NCBI RefSeq assembly: GCF_036417845.1
Contig: NC_089980.1
Location: 65,656,501-65,720,500 of the forward strand
Length of the DNA stretch: 64,000 nucleotides
Source: Apteryx mantelli
Taxonomy: Eukaryota; Chordata; Aves; Apterygiformes; Apterygidae
Reading direction: 5' to 3'
Both the position numbers and the translations under genes were made by a program. Below, piece by piece: positions 25,853 through 37,600 of the stretch (position 1 is the first letter of the stretch; each line of letters begins with the position of its first letter). Under the pieces are notes generated by a model. That model saw only the letters and a list, made by a program, of their open reading frames with translations. It was not told the origin of the DNA and made no database searches.

Positions 25853-28328
25853 TAATCCATGAGTCTAAAGGTAGAGACTGAAATACTAACCATGATGTTT
25901 TTAAATTTGCGAGTGTTCACCATTGTCTTTCTTCACCTCCAGTCCCACATTGTAAAACAGCAGTAATGTCCCCTGCATGTCCCAGCAAAAAGTTGTAAAG
26001 CTCTGTATGGCTCCTGCCATATCATACAGTGTCCCAGGCCACTCCTTAAGCTGTGCTTAACCCAGCCCGTCTGTCATGCTAAAGATGACTTGCTGTCTTG
26101 CTAGAGATAACACAGTGAGTACAACAGGGTCATGCAGCAGTAAATGAGGAGATGGGTCTGCAAAGATGTCTCAGGGCACTTCAATGAGAGTTTTTAGTGA
26201 CAAATAAGAAACGTTATTGAAATGAGAGCTGTAATAGATATATTTCACCAAGAATGAGCTGGGTGTTTCTTGTTGTGACTAAGCCAGTGAAAGAGATATC
26301 CAGCATCACCAGCTTCATATAAATGACCCAGTTACCTTGTCATATTGAGTCTTGTCCCAAATTTCCTTTTCTTTTCCCTTAACACAGAGCAAAGAAGGAT
26401 ATAAGATGAGTTTGAAATAATCTTTTTCATTTTCTTATATCTTGTGTCAGCTTATGGGCTGATCTGTGTCCTTACGTAATTCAAGCCCTTTTAAACTGTA
26501 TTAGTAACTGTATTAGTAGGCTGCAAGAATTCCCTTGGGGTTTCCGCATCATCCAGAAATAGATGGAGCCCAGTCCTCTTTCCCCTTTGTTCAGTAAATA
26601 CTTTATACACTCTGTGAAAGAACAGGTGCAGAGACAGATTCACAGCTCTGTGCGAACAAGGGAAACCCGTAAGTTAGTTTCCCCTGAGAAGATGTCCTCT
26701 GTTCCCAGAATCTTTGTATCTAAGGAAAGATAGATTATGGAGCAGTATTGCAATGCAAGTCCAGATCACCATGTCCAATATTTGAAAAGAACATCCTTAA
26801 ATGTATTGCTGATTAAAAATGCCTTGGTAAAAAGGCAAAAAATCTGTACAGGGAGTCTCATTCTGAGCACACTGAGGTGAATTCCCCCGAGGCTCTACAG
26901 TTCTTATGCTATGTAGGAGTACAGACAGAATCAAAGCCATGTTCAGAAAAAGTTTGGTAAAATCAATGCAAAATTTGACTGTTGGATGTTTTTTCTCCAG
27001 TGACAAAGCAGATAAGTATTTGGGATAGCTAATAGCATGCTCCCTTTGGGGGGAAAGAGGGAAATACAGGAATTTGACAAACCTTTGGAGTAGGATGGCA
27101 AATAGAGTTGCTCTGAGTGCTGTCTGTTGGCCTGGTTTATGTTTAGATCTTTTTCAGAAGCAAGTCTTTCTGTTTTATTGTGGCACAGTGCTTCTCCCAT
27201 CTCCATTTTTAGCAACAGACCTTTTAAATCTAAGATGTCTGAAAATAAAAAGCTGACATAGCAGTCTAGCACACTTTTGTAACTCTAAGTAGTGAAATTT
27301 TTCTTTAAAAAGGAGATGGCATAGTCCATAGAACAGAATACATATATACTATATACATACTACACATAAACATTCCTACATAAAATTTGGCACTTTAAGT
27401 TTGGATAATTTTCCATTAATGACCCAGGCATCTAAACTCCACATCCCATGCATACTTGACTGCTTCTCAGTATGTCTTTACATTTTCTTCACCACTGAAG
27501 CTCACAGGGTATACTAAACCATCTTCTGCCAGGAGAAATAATGTCCTTCATGGTGTTTTTAATGATGAAAATGTTTTTTTAAAGCTTAAGTGCTAATGCC
27601 AAACTCATTTACAGTTACTTTTGGCATTGTAGCCACTAGGGCTGTGCATTCTGTGCAGAAAGTATGTGACAACTTAAAAAAGTTAATAAACAAAAAAACC
27701 TTTTTTACATTCTTTTTGATTAAACCTTCTATATAGAAAGAAGGCAGCCTGAAGAAAAAGTGTTGGAAACTGATTTCAAAGGCAGGTCATAGTCTGCTGA
27801 GGAGAGAAACAGTAAAGTCTGGGATGAATGATCTGTCCCAAAGCCAGAAGTGTTTGAAAGAAAAGGCTTAACCCATTAGAAAAAAGAAATAGATGATCTT
27901 GTCAGCTTAAATCAAGCAGAAGAGTGAAAACTGATTTCCTGGGGATTCATGAAAAGAGATACTTCAGAGAAAAAAAAGAAATAAGGATGCTGTTTCCAGA
28001 TGGTCAAAATTACATGGTGAAAAACCCTCCTCAGCATGCAGACATCACCAGACTTTTTAAGTGGTGATGTCAAGTCTCATCAGCTGAGAAACTGTAAATG
28101 TGAGCAGTAGCTGGGCAGGAGACATCAGAAGAAGGTATAAGTGCTGTATTTCTCACAGTGACTCATGAGATGTCATTTCCTATTCAGGACAGAGTACGTG
28201 CTCTGTCTTGGTGCTGAAAGGTGCCATTTCCAGAGTGAAATAGTAAAACTGAGCTGCTGATCAGCACAGTAATTAGAGATTAGTGTCATTTTTGCATAAC
28301 TAAGATTGGTGATCCTTGTCCCAGATAC

Positions 28329-28353
28329 ATATATATATATATTTTTTTTTTTT
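28329..28353 (+). repeat. (AT)n followed by a T tract
   Basis: Seven AT units run directly into a 12-T tract. Simple sequence only. Confidence 0.9.
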
Positions 28354-28999
28354 AACATTTCCAGGACGAGGAAATGTCTTAGAAGTTTTGAAAAAATTAA
28401 TATAGATGTAAATGTTGAGACTGAAATGTCTGAGCTGGAGAGAAGGACAGTGGAGCTAGCCCAGAAATACTGGTTTCACCCCTTTGAAATTCTGGATGAC
28501 CTCTTGAGAAAGATATATATGATGCTGCCACTCTGCTATCGGATGAAGCACAAGGAGCCTGGCAGTCAATAAAGAGGGGTTGCTGGCCACAAAAGTTCCA
28601 GCCATCTGGAGCTTTCCTACCTTAGACAGTAGAACTCTTGTGATTGTTTTACTGGGACCTCAGGTTATGTTGGCTTTACCTACTTGTGCTTTCTCAGCTG
28701 ATTTAAAATTTCAGATGGAAACTTTTCTTACTCCTTCTGCATTCTCTCTTTAATCTTCCATCTGGTCCTCTCTTTTATCAATTTTCTTTTTTCACATAAA
28801 CCCTAAATATTTACATAATGTTCTACATTTGTAAATTTATGTCAATAAAAACATAGCACATTCCTATCCTTGCACTCAGCTGCCTAGACTATTGATGTGG
28901 AAAAGACTAAAGTACTCAATGCCTTTTTTTTTTTTCTTGATTTTCGTGTGCAAAGCCTGCTTCCTGCCTTCTGTGCATACCAACGTATTTTGGGAAGGA

Positions 29000-30027
29000 G
29001 AGGCCCAACCCAGCAGTGCGGGAGCAACAGGATAGGACTAAGAGAATAGAGATTATATTAAAATCCATGGGCCAAGTGATTCACCTAAGGGTACTGAAAT
29101 TGCTGGCTGATGTGATCATGGGACTCTAGTCTGCCATATTTTTTTTTAGTGAAGATTCCTGATGCTGGTAAAAGCCTATCATTACAAACATGTTCATGAA
29201 AGGAAAATAAGAAGGATCCTGGCAACTATGGGCTGATTAGTCAGCCTTACCTCCTCCATATGTGGAAGGATCTGGATCCCATTTCCAAACATGTGGAGGA
29301 TGAGACGCAATCAGAAACAATCAACATGGATTTGCCAAGGACAGATCATGCTTTACCAATCTGATTGCCTTCTACGATTAAGCAACTGGCTATGCAAATG
29401 AAGAGAAAGGCTGGAAATAATATACCTTGACTTCAGCAAGGTTTTTGACATATGTTCCCACAACATTCTTGTTTGGAAGCTGAGGAAGTATGAGCTGAAC
29501 AAACCGACACTTAGGTGAGTTAGAAACTGGCTGGACTGCTGGGATTGAGTGGTAGTAGTCCATGACTCAGTGTCTAGCTAGCAGGTGGTAACAGGCAGGT
29601 ACCCTAGAGTCAGTACCTAGTCCAATGTTATTGAATATCTTCATCAAAGACCCAAGTGATATGACAGACTGCGCCCTCAGCAAATCTGCAGAAAATACTA
29701 AATCAGAGAGTGTGGTTGATGTGCTGAATGGTAGAACTTCAATCCAGAGGGACCCTGAAAAGCTTGACAGAAGCCTTCAGGAGGTTTCTGGCCAACAGAA
29801 ACCTCATGAAGTGCAAGGAGAGGTTGAGAGAGGTGGGCTTGTTTTGTCTGGTGAGGAGGCTAAGGGGAGACCCTATAGCAGTCTACAACCGCTTGAAGGG
29901 TTTCCATGGCTCAGCTAGTCTAAGCCATGACTAATCTGATGTAGTGTTGGCAACAGTCCCACAGCAAGCAGGAGGCTGGACTAGATGGCCTCCAGAAACC
30001 TCATCAAGCAACATTTCTATGATTCTA
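29000..30027 (+). mobile_element. CR1 LINE, 5'-truncated, inactive
   Basis: This is a truncated CR1 non-LTR retroposon of about 1 kb, plus orientation, starting inside the reverse transcriptase region. Decayed CR1 peptides can be read in order: a KDPGNYxLIS-like block near 29,211, TNLIAFYD near 29,348-29,377 and LDFSKVFD near 29,430. Where the catalytic FADD motif is expected, SAENTK is read instead (about 29,682-29,699), so the acidic catalytic pair is lost. The 3' untranslated end (AGGAGGCTGGACTAGATGGCC) and the terminal TTCTATGATTCTA tail are preserved. Frameshifts and stops interrupt the frame throughout. The 5' edge is approximate. Confidence 0.88.
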
Positions 30028-30055
30028 CATTATTCCATTTTTAACATACCATTCA

Positions 30056-30084
30056 TATATATGTATGTGTGTGTGTATACACAT
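30056..30084 (+). repeat. Short (AT)(GT) microsatellite just after the CR1 end
   Basis: The run ATATATATGTATGTGTGTGT, then ATACACATG, starts about 30 bases past the 3' end of the CR1 element at 29000-30027. Confidence 0.85.
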
Positions 30085-33000
30085 GCTCATGGTTTACGCA
30101 TAGAAAATCCAGGGGTAAAGAGACAGCAGTAATGAAGGTGGTAGGGCACCAAGCAATAATGTTGTTATAAAGCAGCACCAAATGGTAGAACCTCCTCTCT
30201 GCTAAAGAAATACTTTGCAACTGTGTAGGATTCCCCCATGAGTGGTCTTAGGTTCCGAAAAAGGAGGGGAATCAAATCCTAATTAGGCCAGTGAGACACT
30301 AGATTAAGTGATTGTGGCTTCAATTTTGTTAAAGACTTCCTCTCTTGACTTTGCTATAAGGAGCTTACCCTGAAAAAGCAAAGAAGTGAAAGTACTATCA
30401 AAACTAAATAATGTAAGGCCAACTCTAAACTATAGGTTTTAGTGAAAAATAAAATTTACTATAAATTAATTTGGTTATAAAATATGTGATAAACATCGCA
30501 CTGACTAAAAAATAATAAAACTTACAAAAAATCACCTCTCATTTTTTCATGAATCAATTTTTACTCCAGACTCCAGAACTTTTTCTAGATGGCCTGGAAA
30601 AATGGTTAAGATCATCACAAATTTTGAGAAGAGAATGATTTATGATGCACAGTATTTTGTGAGATTTGCTTCTGTTCAAAAGTATCAGGTACCATCAGTT
30701 TGAAGTAAAGACACTGTATTATTCATATACAGGAAGGCTGGTTCACTGCTTTAAGTGGAATGTAAACATAATATTTTTGTCTTTACATATATTCTTTATA
30801 TTAGCTGACTGTTTCTACTAAAACAGTCAGCAGTAAAAGAGTTAACAACATTAACATTTAGTTCGTCATCTCCAGATTTCAGAGTTACCATTGTATAGGG
30901 ATGAACAGTTCATATCAATTGAAAATTGTTCTTTTGATTATCTATGGTCTCTTGAAGATAAGACTGCGCCAATTTGATTTGATTCATGTCTTCAAGGGTT
31001 TCTTCACAGTCATGACTCCTAGGAATGTAATTTTATTTTAAATGGGATGTGAGACTTCAGAGCACTAGCTTGATAGCAAACTTAATAATAATGTTATATG
31101 TGAATCTAGCACAAGAAATTTTAGAAGCAATAGAATTCATTGAACATGCCCTTCCTCCTTCCTTCCACCTTCCTGCTTTTTTCCTCCCATATTTAAGTTC
31201 AGGTTGGTATTTGTTTACATCTATTAACACAGTAAGTTAACTCCAGCCATCATCTTCTCAATTCCTTGTGCCTGTTTATTACTATCTCTGTGAAATATTT
31301 ACTGCTTTTGCTTATATTCCTATATCCTGAGGGGTATGGCTTTTGTTTACATCTTAACAGCATCAAATAGCAGAATGTGTTTGCACAAGTCTTACAGGCA
31401 TGTTCCTGCTTGGTCTGTCTAGGTATTAATTAGGGTTGCTTGTGAGGGACTTGAAAATTGAAGTTTTTTAAGTAAAGGTCTATGTTTCTAGTAGAAAATA
31501 AAGTGTTTTATGTTATATAACAGTGTAATTCTGCAACAGTGCACCCAGTTGAGCAGTTTATTTCCCTGCGGTAATATATTAATTTGTGCCTTTCTGCTCA
31601 TGATGTGATTCACAAATCTGTATGCTTATCCATACCAAGGCAAGGATACAATCTGATCATCTGGCAGAAGGTTTGCCACTTTCAGAATTGTTTGCATGCT
31701 CCTGAATTTGTTAAATCTACAAACGGAAATACTGTTCTTGACATTGCAACACTTGATTGCGTGGTCCTCTTAGAGATCTGCGTTAAGCGACTCTCCTGGT
31801 ACACTCTATAGGGATCCCAGATAACTAAGTGGCTTAGTATGGGACACACAACAGCCAGGGAATACCTGATGAGTGGGGAAGGCTGCAAACACGAGTTCCC
31901 CTCCATCTCTGGTGCTTGGCACCTCAGCCAAAGCAAGCTCTTTTTTGAGGGAATGGAGTGGGGCAGGGAAGGGGTGCCTCCTATGTTCATGCCTTCCCTA
32001 CATTCATGTCCCATAAGTTTCTTGAAAGAGAGGCATTTCCATCAATGCCTTCAAAAAACAATTTGGGAGCCAATTCTTTCTTCCAAAACCATAAGGCCTC
32101 CCATACAAGGTGTGTGATATTAGTGCTCATCTTCCCCTTAGCTCAGACAGTTTAAGCTCAGATGTGTCACTTCCCTGCAAAGCTCCCTCTCTCAGAGACT
32201 GCCAGTCCCTCCTGGACCCAGGGATCTGTAAGTCTTTATGCAAAGCGGAGCACCTTTAAGGAAGGCCAATGAGGGACTCTCCACCTTCCCCCTGCAGAGT
32301 AGATCCCTAGGTAGGACTCTCACCTTTAGGAGAGAAATTGAATTTGAATGATCTGAGACAGAGCTGAGATCTGAACCCTCACATCCCATTTTCTCTCATG
32401 CTGAGCAGTCCGATAGAAGTCGCCAGTGGAAACGAAACCTTTTTGTGTGTCTAACTGGCACCTGAGAGTTCCGATGAGGTTATTGTTGATACCTTTCTGT
32501 GGACTTCTGTGGTCAGAAAATGGATATTTATTGTAATCCAATTTAAACTGTACCCCCAGACTATTCATACTGTGACATACTTTTCCGATAAAAAAACCGA
32601 GAGGACCATGTTTGTAAAATTGTATTTACAATTAACTAACTCTTCATAGCTCCTTCTGAGCAAGCCTCATTGGGTATGTCTGTACCACTAAATGAACCAT
32701 GGGGGGGGAGCAACACATGGCTGAGTGGTGCAGGATGCACCCTGGCGCTTCTCCCAATGCCCAGCTCCTGCCAGAGCAGAAAGTGCCCATGTGCATGCAC
32801 AGCACCCAGCCCTGCACCTCCCTGGGGCCTCAGAGATGGATACACCAAGGCCTTCAGAGATGATAATTAGATTTTTCCAGGTCACAGTGTCTGAAGCAAT
32901 GTGGGAGCTGCACTGCAGCCCAGCCCACCGGACTGATGTTTCTACAGCATGAAACTGAAGGCGTAGTCATATGCTAAGGCGGTTACGTGGGAAACACTTT

Positions 33001-34087
33001 GCTGAAACTGTGTTAGAAAGTTGTGCAAGGTGAACAGAGACAGTCCTGGGGCAATCTCATCCATAGTGCCTTTTGGGAGCAACCTATGGCATGAAATATT
33101 TCCAGGAGTGCACCCAGGCTTCCTTGTGGAGAGGGCTATCATGTGGAGCCTGCAATGGGGAGCAATCAAGTGACTGAGCCACATAACTCATCAGAGCTCT
33201 GGTGTCCAGGCTCGCTGCATAGCCTTCTTTTATTTAGCAGTCGGGAAGTGCTCAATGAATCTTAGCAGAGGCCAGAAGCTATAATTTCTGCCCTTGCAAG
33301 GGTAGATTCTAATGAGTGAAAACAGACCACTGAAGGAAGTTTTTTTCCCAGGTTACATACGGGCTGTTTAATGGAGCTGTTGGATGCTATTGGCTTGGAA
33401 AAAGAGAAATGATTCTTGCAAGTTTTAAAAATATGTACATTTAATATGGGTTTTACAGTCAAAAGGAATAAAATACGCTTAGGGAATATCTGCCTTAAAA
33501 AAGTCAATGAATGAAAACAAAGCTAGGAAGAAGGGGTTGAGATCAGAGCAGTACATGTATAGAAAGACTGGGAGGTTTGGGGATATTTTTAAACATACAT
33601 TAAAAATAAAGAAACACTTTCTTTGGGTTATTACAATATAGCTTAGGTTTGGGGCCACACTTTCAAAAGCAGTTTTCCAAAAAAGAAAAAATCTAATAAC
33701 CTTCCATGAATAAAAAAGCTCCTAAATCACACAGATGTTGCAGAAAGTGTTCCCCCAGTTTCTAATTAACTAATTATCTTTTTTAGAAAAAGGAGAGGTT
33801 AGTTATAGGACAGCTTAATTTAAAGGTTTTCACATCCTGTTATTTGTTATAGGGAATAAGAACAATTGCCAAGAAGGCAGGAGAACCAGGCTTAATATTC
33901 TCGTATCTGTAAGAGAGAAGAATTTAGACTTCTTTTGTTATGTTTCAAAGAAAACGCCATTTGTAAGATTATTGGTTGGTGTCCAATTTTCAAAGATAAG
34001 TCTCTTAATTAGGACTCTCACTTTATCATTTTGACAATCACATTGTGAAAATGAGATGTTTGGGTCCCAGAGGACAGACTTAAATGG
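30085..34087. other. Intergenic between two CR1 copies; no gene recognised
   Basis: AT-rich with a moderately GC-rich patch around 32,690-32,830 containing overlapping unrecognised frames. A section near 32,340-32,420 (GACAGAGCTGAGATCTGAACCC) vaguely resembles SINE-type text but is too decayed to call. Confidence 0.65.
30804..30831. repeat. Small perfect inverted repeat (11-bp arms)
   Basis: GCTGACTGTTT and AAACAGTCAGC flank the six-base spacer CTACTA. It is not followed by a T run on either strand in the manner of a terminator and is of unknown meaning. Confidence 0.7.
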
Positions 34088-34636
34088 CTAAAGATACAAT
34101 TGCTTGCCCTGGTGAGGCCTCATCAAACCATAGTACTGTTTCTACTTTTGAGCACTATGTTATAAAATGGGTATCAAACAACTAAAGAGTCACAGGAGAG
34201 CAACAGCAGTGAGCAGAGCTTGAGAAAAATGTGATCAGTGGCAAAAGTCACAGGAATTTGGTTTGTTTGGTGTGGAGAAAAGAATGGTAATTAGAAGAGC
34301 GGTAATAACAATCTTCAGAAATGCTAGACTGTTAGAAAGAAGGGAATAAAATTGTTCTCCGTGACCTCTGTGAATAGGACAAGAAGTAATGGCCTCAAAC
34401 TGCAGCCAGAGAAATGTAGCTGAGATGTCAGGAAAACCTACTTATGGTCAGAATGGTGAAGCATTGGAGTTGTATGTCCGTGAGGCTGTAATCTCTTTAT
34501 TGTTGGAGGTTTTAAGAACACCTCTTCAGATGTTTAAACACAAACATCTGTCAGGATAATTTAGGCATAGCTGATCCTACCCTGGGAGAGGTGGATGTGC
34601 TAAATGACCTTCCAAGATCCCTTCTGGACCTATTTC
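34088..34636 (+). mobile_element. CR1 LINE 3' fragment
   Basis: The fragment starts at a TGGTGAGGCCTCATC-type block, runs through ATAGGACAAGAAGTAATGGC and GAAGCATTGGAG, and ends with GACCTTCCAAGATCCCTTCT. These are successive landmarks of the CR1 3' end in plus orientation. It is diverged, with small gaps, and the terminal ATTCTATGA octamers are not recognisable. Confidence 0.85.
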
Positions 34637-37600
34637 CATTGCTCCAGTATCCTAAAAAAAGCACTTTTTAGCTACTGTATAGTGTTACATTAAAAAAAAA
34701 AAATTCCCTTTCATTGTTTTCTAATGCTGTTCTCCCCAGATGACACAAATGATATAGGGATTTTGGTGCTGTGAGGATTTGGAGCAATGATTTAGCCAAA
34801 TGTGGACTGTACATACAATTTCTATCCATTCCCACCCTCCATATAGTCCTAAAAAATTGCTTTACATTTGAGGGGGGAAAAAATCTCCTGACGTTCAACC
34901 TTTACCACAGTAACTTGGAAAGAGAGGTGTTTTACAAGAGCAAAAACATGCCTCTCTTTTTGGAAAGTTTTTTTTTTTTATGTTTATGATCTTGGCTGCA
35001 GAAGCAAAATGTGAATGATATATAGCTTTACCCATTGCATACAGTTTCTTCATTGAAGGTAATGCTAGAAACCACAACTACAGTACAGTCTTTTTCTGTT
35101 ATGTCCTTCAGATACCATAATTGGCGAGGATTGTTCCTGGAGTCAGTCCACACCACCTTTAAGCTTAGTCAAAGGGATGAAAACTTTTCCTACCTCTATA
35201 ATTAAAGCCTCTTGGCCTCTCATGTTGAAGTATATACGAGAGAATTTTTTAAAATAACAACATAGACCTCTATTCAGCAAAACATGTACAGGTGTTTTTA
35301 GATTCCATTTAATTCAGTAGAAAACAATATGAAAGGGCAGAATAGCATATTTCTCCCAGATGCTATACTTGGAAGGTGCGACCAGGAAAGACTCATCAGG
35401 CAGCAGCGCTGAGCACAAAAGCTCTGAACAGGATTAAAACTAGTAATTGGGCCATGAAGTTTGTGAGATGAGCAAGCTGTACCCCACCTGATTGCTTCAT
35501 TAACACTGCTGAGTGCTGATGTGACCCCAGTTCTTCACATGGAGCTTTGGCCCAACTGCAGAAAATTTTCTTGGGGCAGAGTCCTGCTCACCCTGTGGCT
35601 AAAAGTAGAAGTTGCTGAATGAATATGACACTCCATTTTTACAAATCATTTTTGTGATCGTCTTTCCAAATGCTCTTTTTTTCTTGTCTCTCATCAATTT
35701 ACATTTCCAAAGGAACAACACAGATCTAACTGTACAGTTATTGCCTTCTCCTCCCATGTTCTGTTTAAACTGTGATCAGAGAAGGCCAGATAAATAAATA
35801 TTACAGAAACTGAGATGCAAAATAAGTGCTTAGAGTGGTTTAAACTGAATGAATGGGTAGGCAGAATATATTACAGTGAACTTGTAAGATTTAGGTGTAG
35901 CCCACTTTGTGGAGCAGGGAAGAAGTTCAGCTCGCAGATGTCAGGGCTGAGAGACTGGCAGGATGGCTAAATGTATGAAGAAGAAAACAGAAAAAGAGCA
36001 CCTAGAGGAAGACTGAGGTCTTTTCCCACTATGTTGACAGCTAAAGATCCATGAAGTGCCAGGGAGAATGACCGCAGCATTAGCTTGGACAGAAGGAGAC
36101 AGGTCTGTAGTGGGTCTGCAAATCAGCAAAGAGATGATAATTGCACCTGTGATCATAGCACATATTGCCCAGAAATAAGGTGTGGCAGGGGAAGGGAATG
36201 GCTGTCCATGGAAAGCTATGGGGGACAGGAAGGCTCCTTGGAGAATTTTTACTCAACTAGGTTATATTCAGCTAACTATGTACCATCTGAAAGGGGGCAT
36301 TAATAAACTAACAGTGGATAAATAAGCTACCATTTGTATTTCAACTAGCATAGAAGGAACAGGAATTAAGCTACAATGCACAGTATCTGTATGTCCATCA
36401 GGTACGGAACTGCTGTGCTTCCAAAACACTAACTCTGCAACTCGAGTTAGAAAAATCTATCCAGTCATTCAGCTACATAATATTATACAAAGAACAGATG
36501 ACATAAACCACTATTGTCATTTTCTCTTCCCTTTTAGCTCCTATTAGAAATAACAGTAAAAAGCAAGAAAAAAAAATGTTATGCAAGGTAGGTTATTCAG
36601 GAAGGTAGTTATGATTCATGTGGAAACAGAATACTGATTTTATGGAAAGGCTGAAATGAGATAAAAAGATATAAAGCATCCTTTTGTCAGATATGTTTCT
36701 GGGACTAACTACTTCAGCCACACTTGGAAACAAAAATTGGTCTTCTAACTAAAAAGAAAAATAATCTTGATAACCAAACTCCAAGACTATAACGCATTTA
36801 TCTAAGTAATAAAAATTTTCCCAAGGAAATGAAAATGGGTGAGAAGTGAATATTTATGACAGCCAGAACGATCCATTGAAAGAAAATAATAGATGCAAGT
36901 TTCAGTCCAATTTCTTTTTTTCCATGGAAAATCAATGACCTGTAGAGTATAGTAAATTAGTTAATTGTGTAAGATGCCAAACTCTCTAAATGATATCAGA
37001 TTTTATTTTACAGATCAGTCCTGCCTGTGAGAAGTTTTGCAATAATAAGTACTAGTGATTAAAAGGTCAGCATAAAACACTGCCACAGAATCAACCACTG
37101 TAATAACAGAATGTAGTAATTATGTGGTTGGAAAGTCCACATAATAACAAATTCAAAGTTCAAATTATTTTAAAGAGTGACTTCAAGTGAAAATTAAAAA
37201 GCGCCACTAAGGTACGGCAGGGTGGTCTCCATATGTGCCCCTTCCCTTTTTTTTTTAATTCAGAAACAGCACATTGCTGCACATTTAGAACCCTGCCAGC
37301 CAGAGCACCCATGTTTGGGAACAGTGTCAGATTCTCTGTGTCTGGCTTTTGCAAGGATTGCATACATTCTCAACGTTATGCATTCAGAATTTCTTAAAAC
37401 ACTTTCCTATTCTCAGCTTATTTTCATTCTTCATTTCCCAGCCAGCCAAATCCCAACAGGACTTGACAGCTTCAATGACAGCAGTTCCTTTTCACTTTCT
37501 ATAGCATAACATAAAGAAACCACAGTGGTATTCAAATAGGATAGGATTCAAACATAGCACTATTCAAACTTTGCCTCTTAATGTAGTACTTGCTTTCAGG

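Larger units (their letters stand above)
21116..28999. other. Intergenic; simple repeats only
   Basis: Contains the T16 tract, the compound TA/TG microsatellite, the T14A11 palindrome, the 21-bp tandem duplication and an AT/T run. No coding exon or named mobile element is recognised. Confidence 0.7.
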
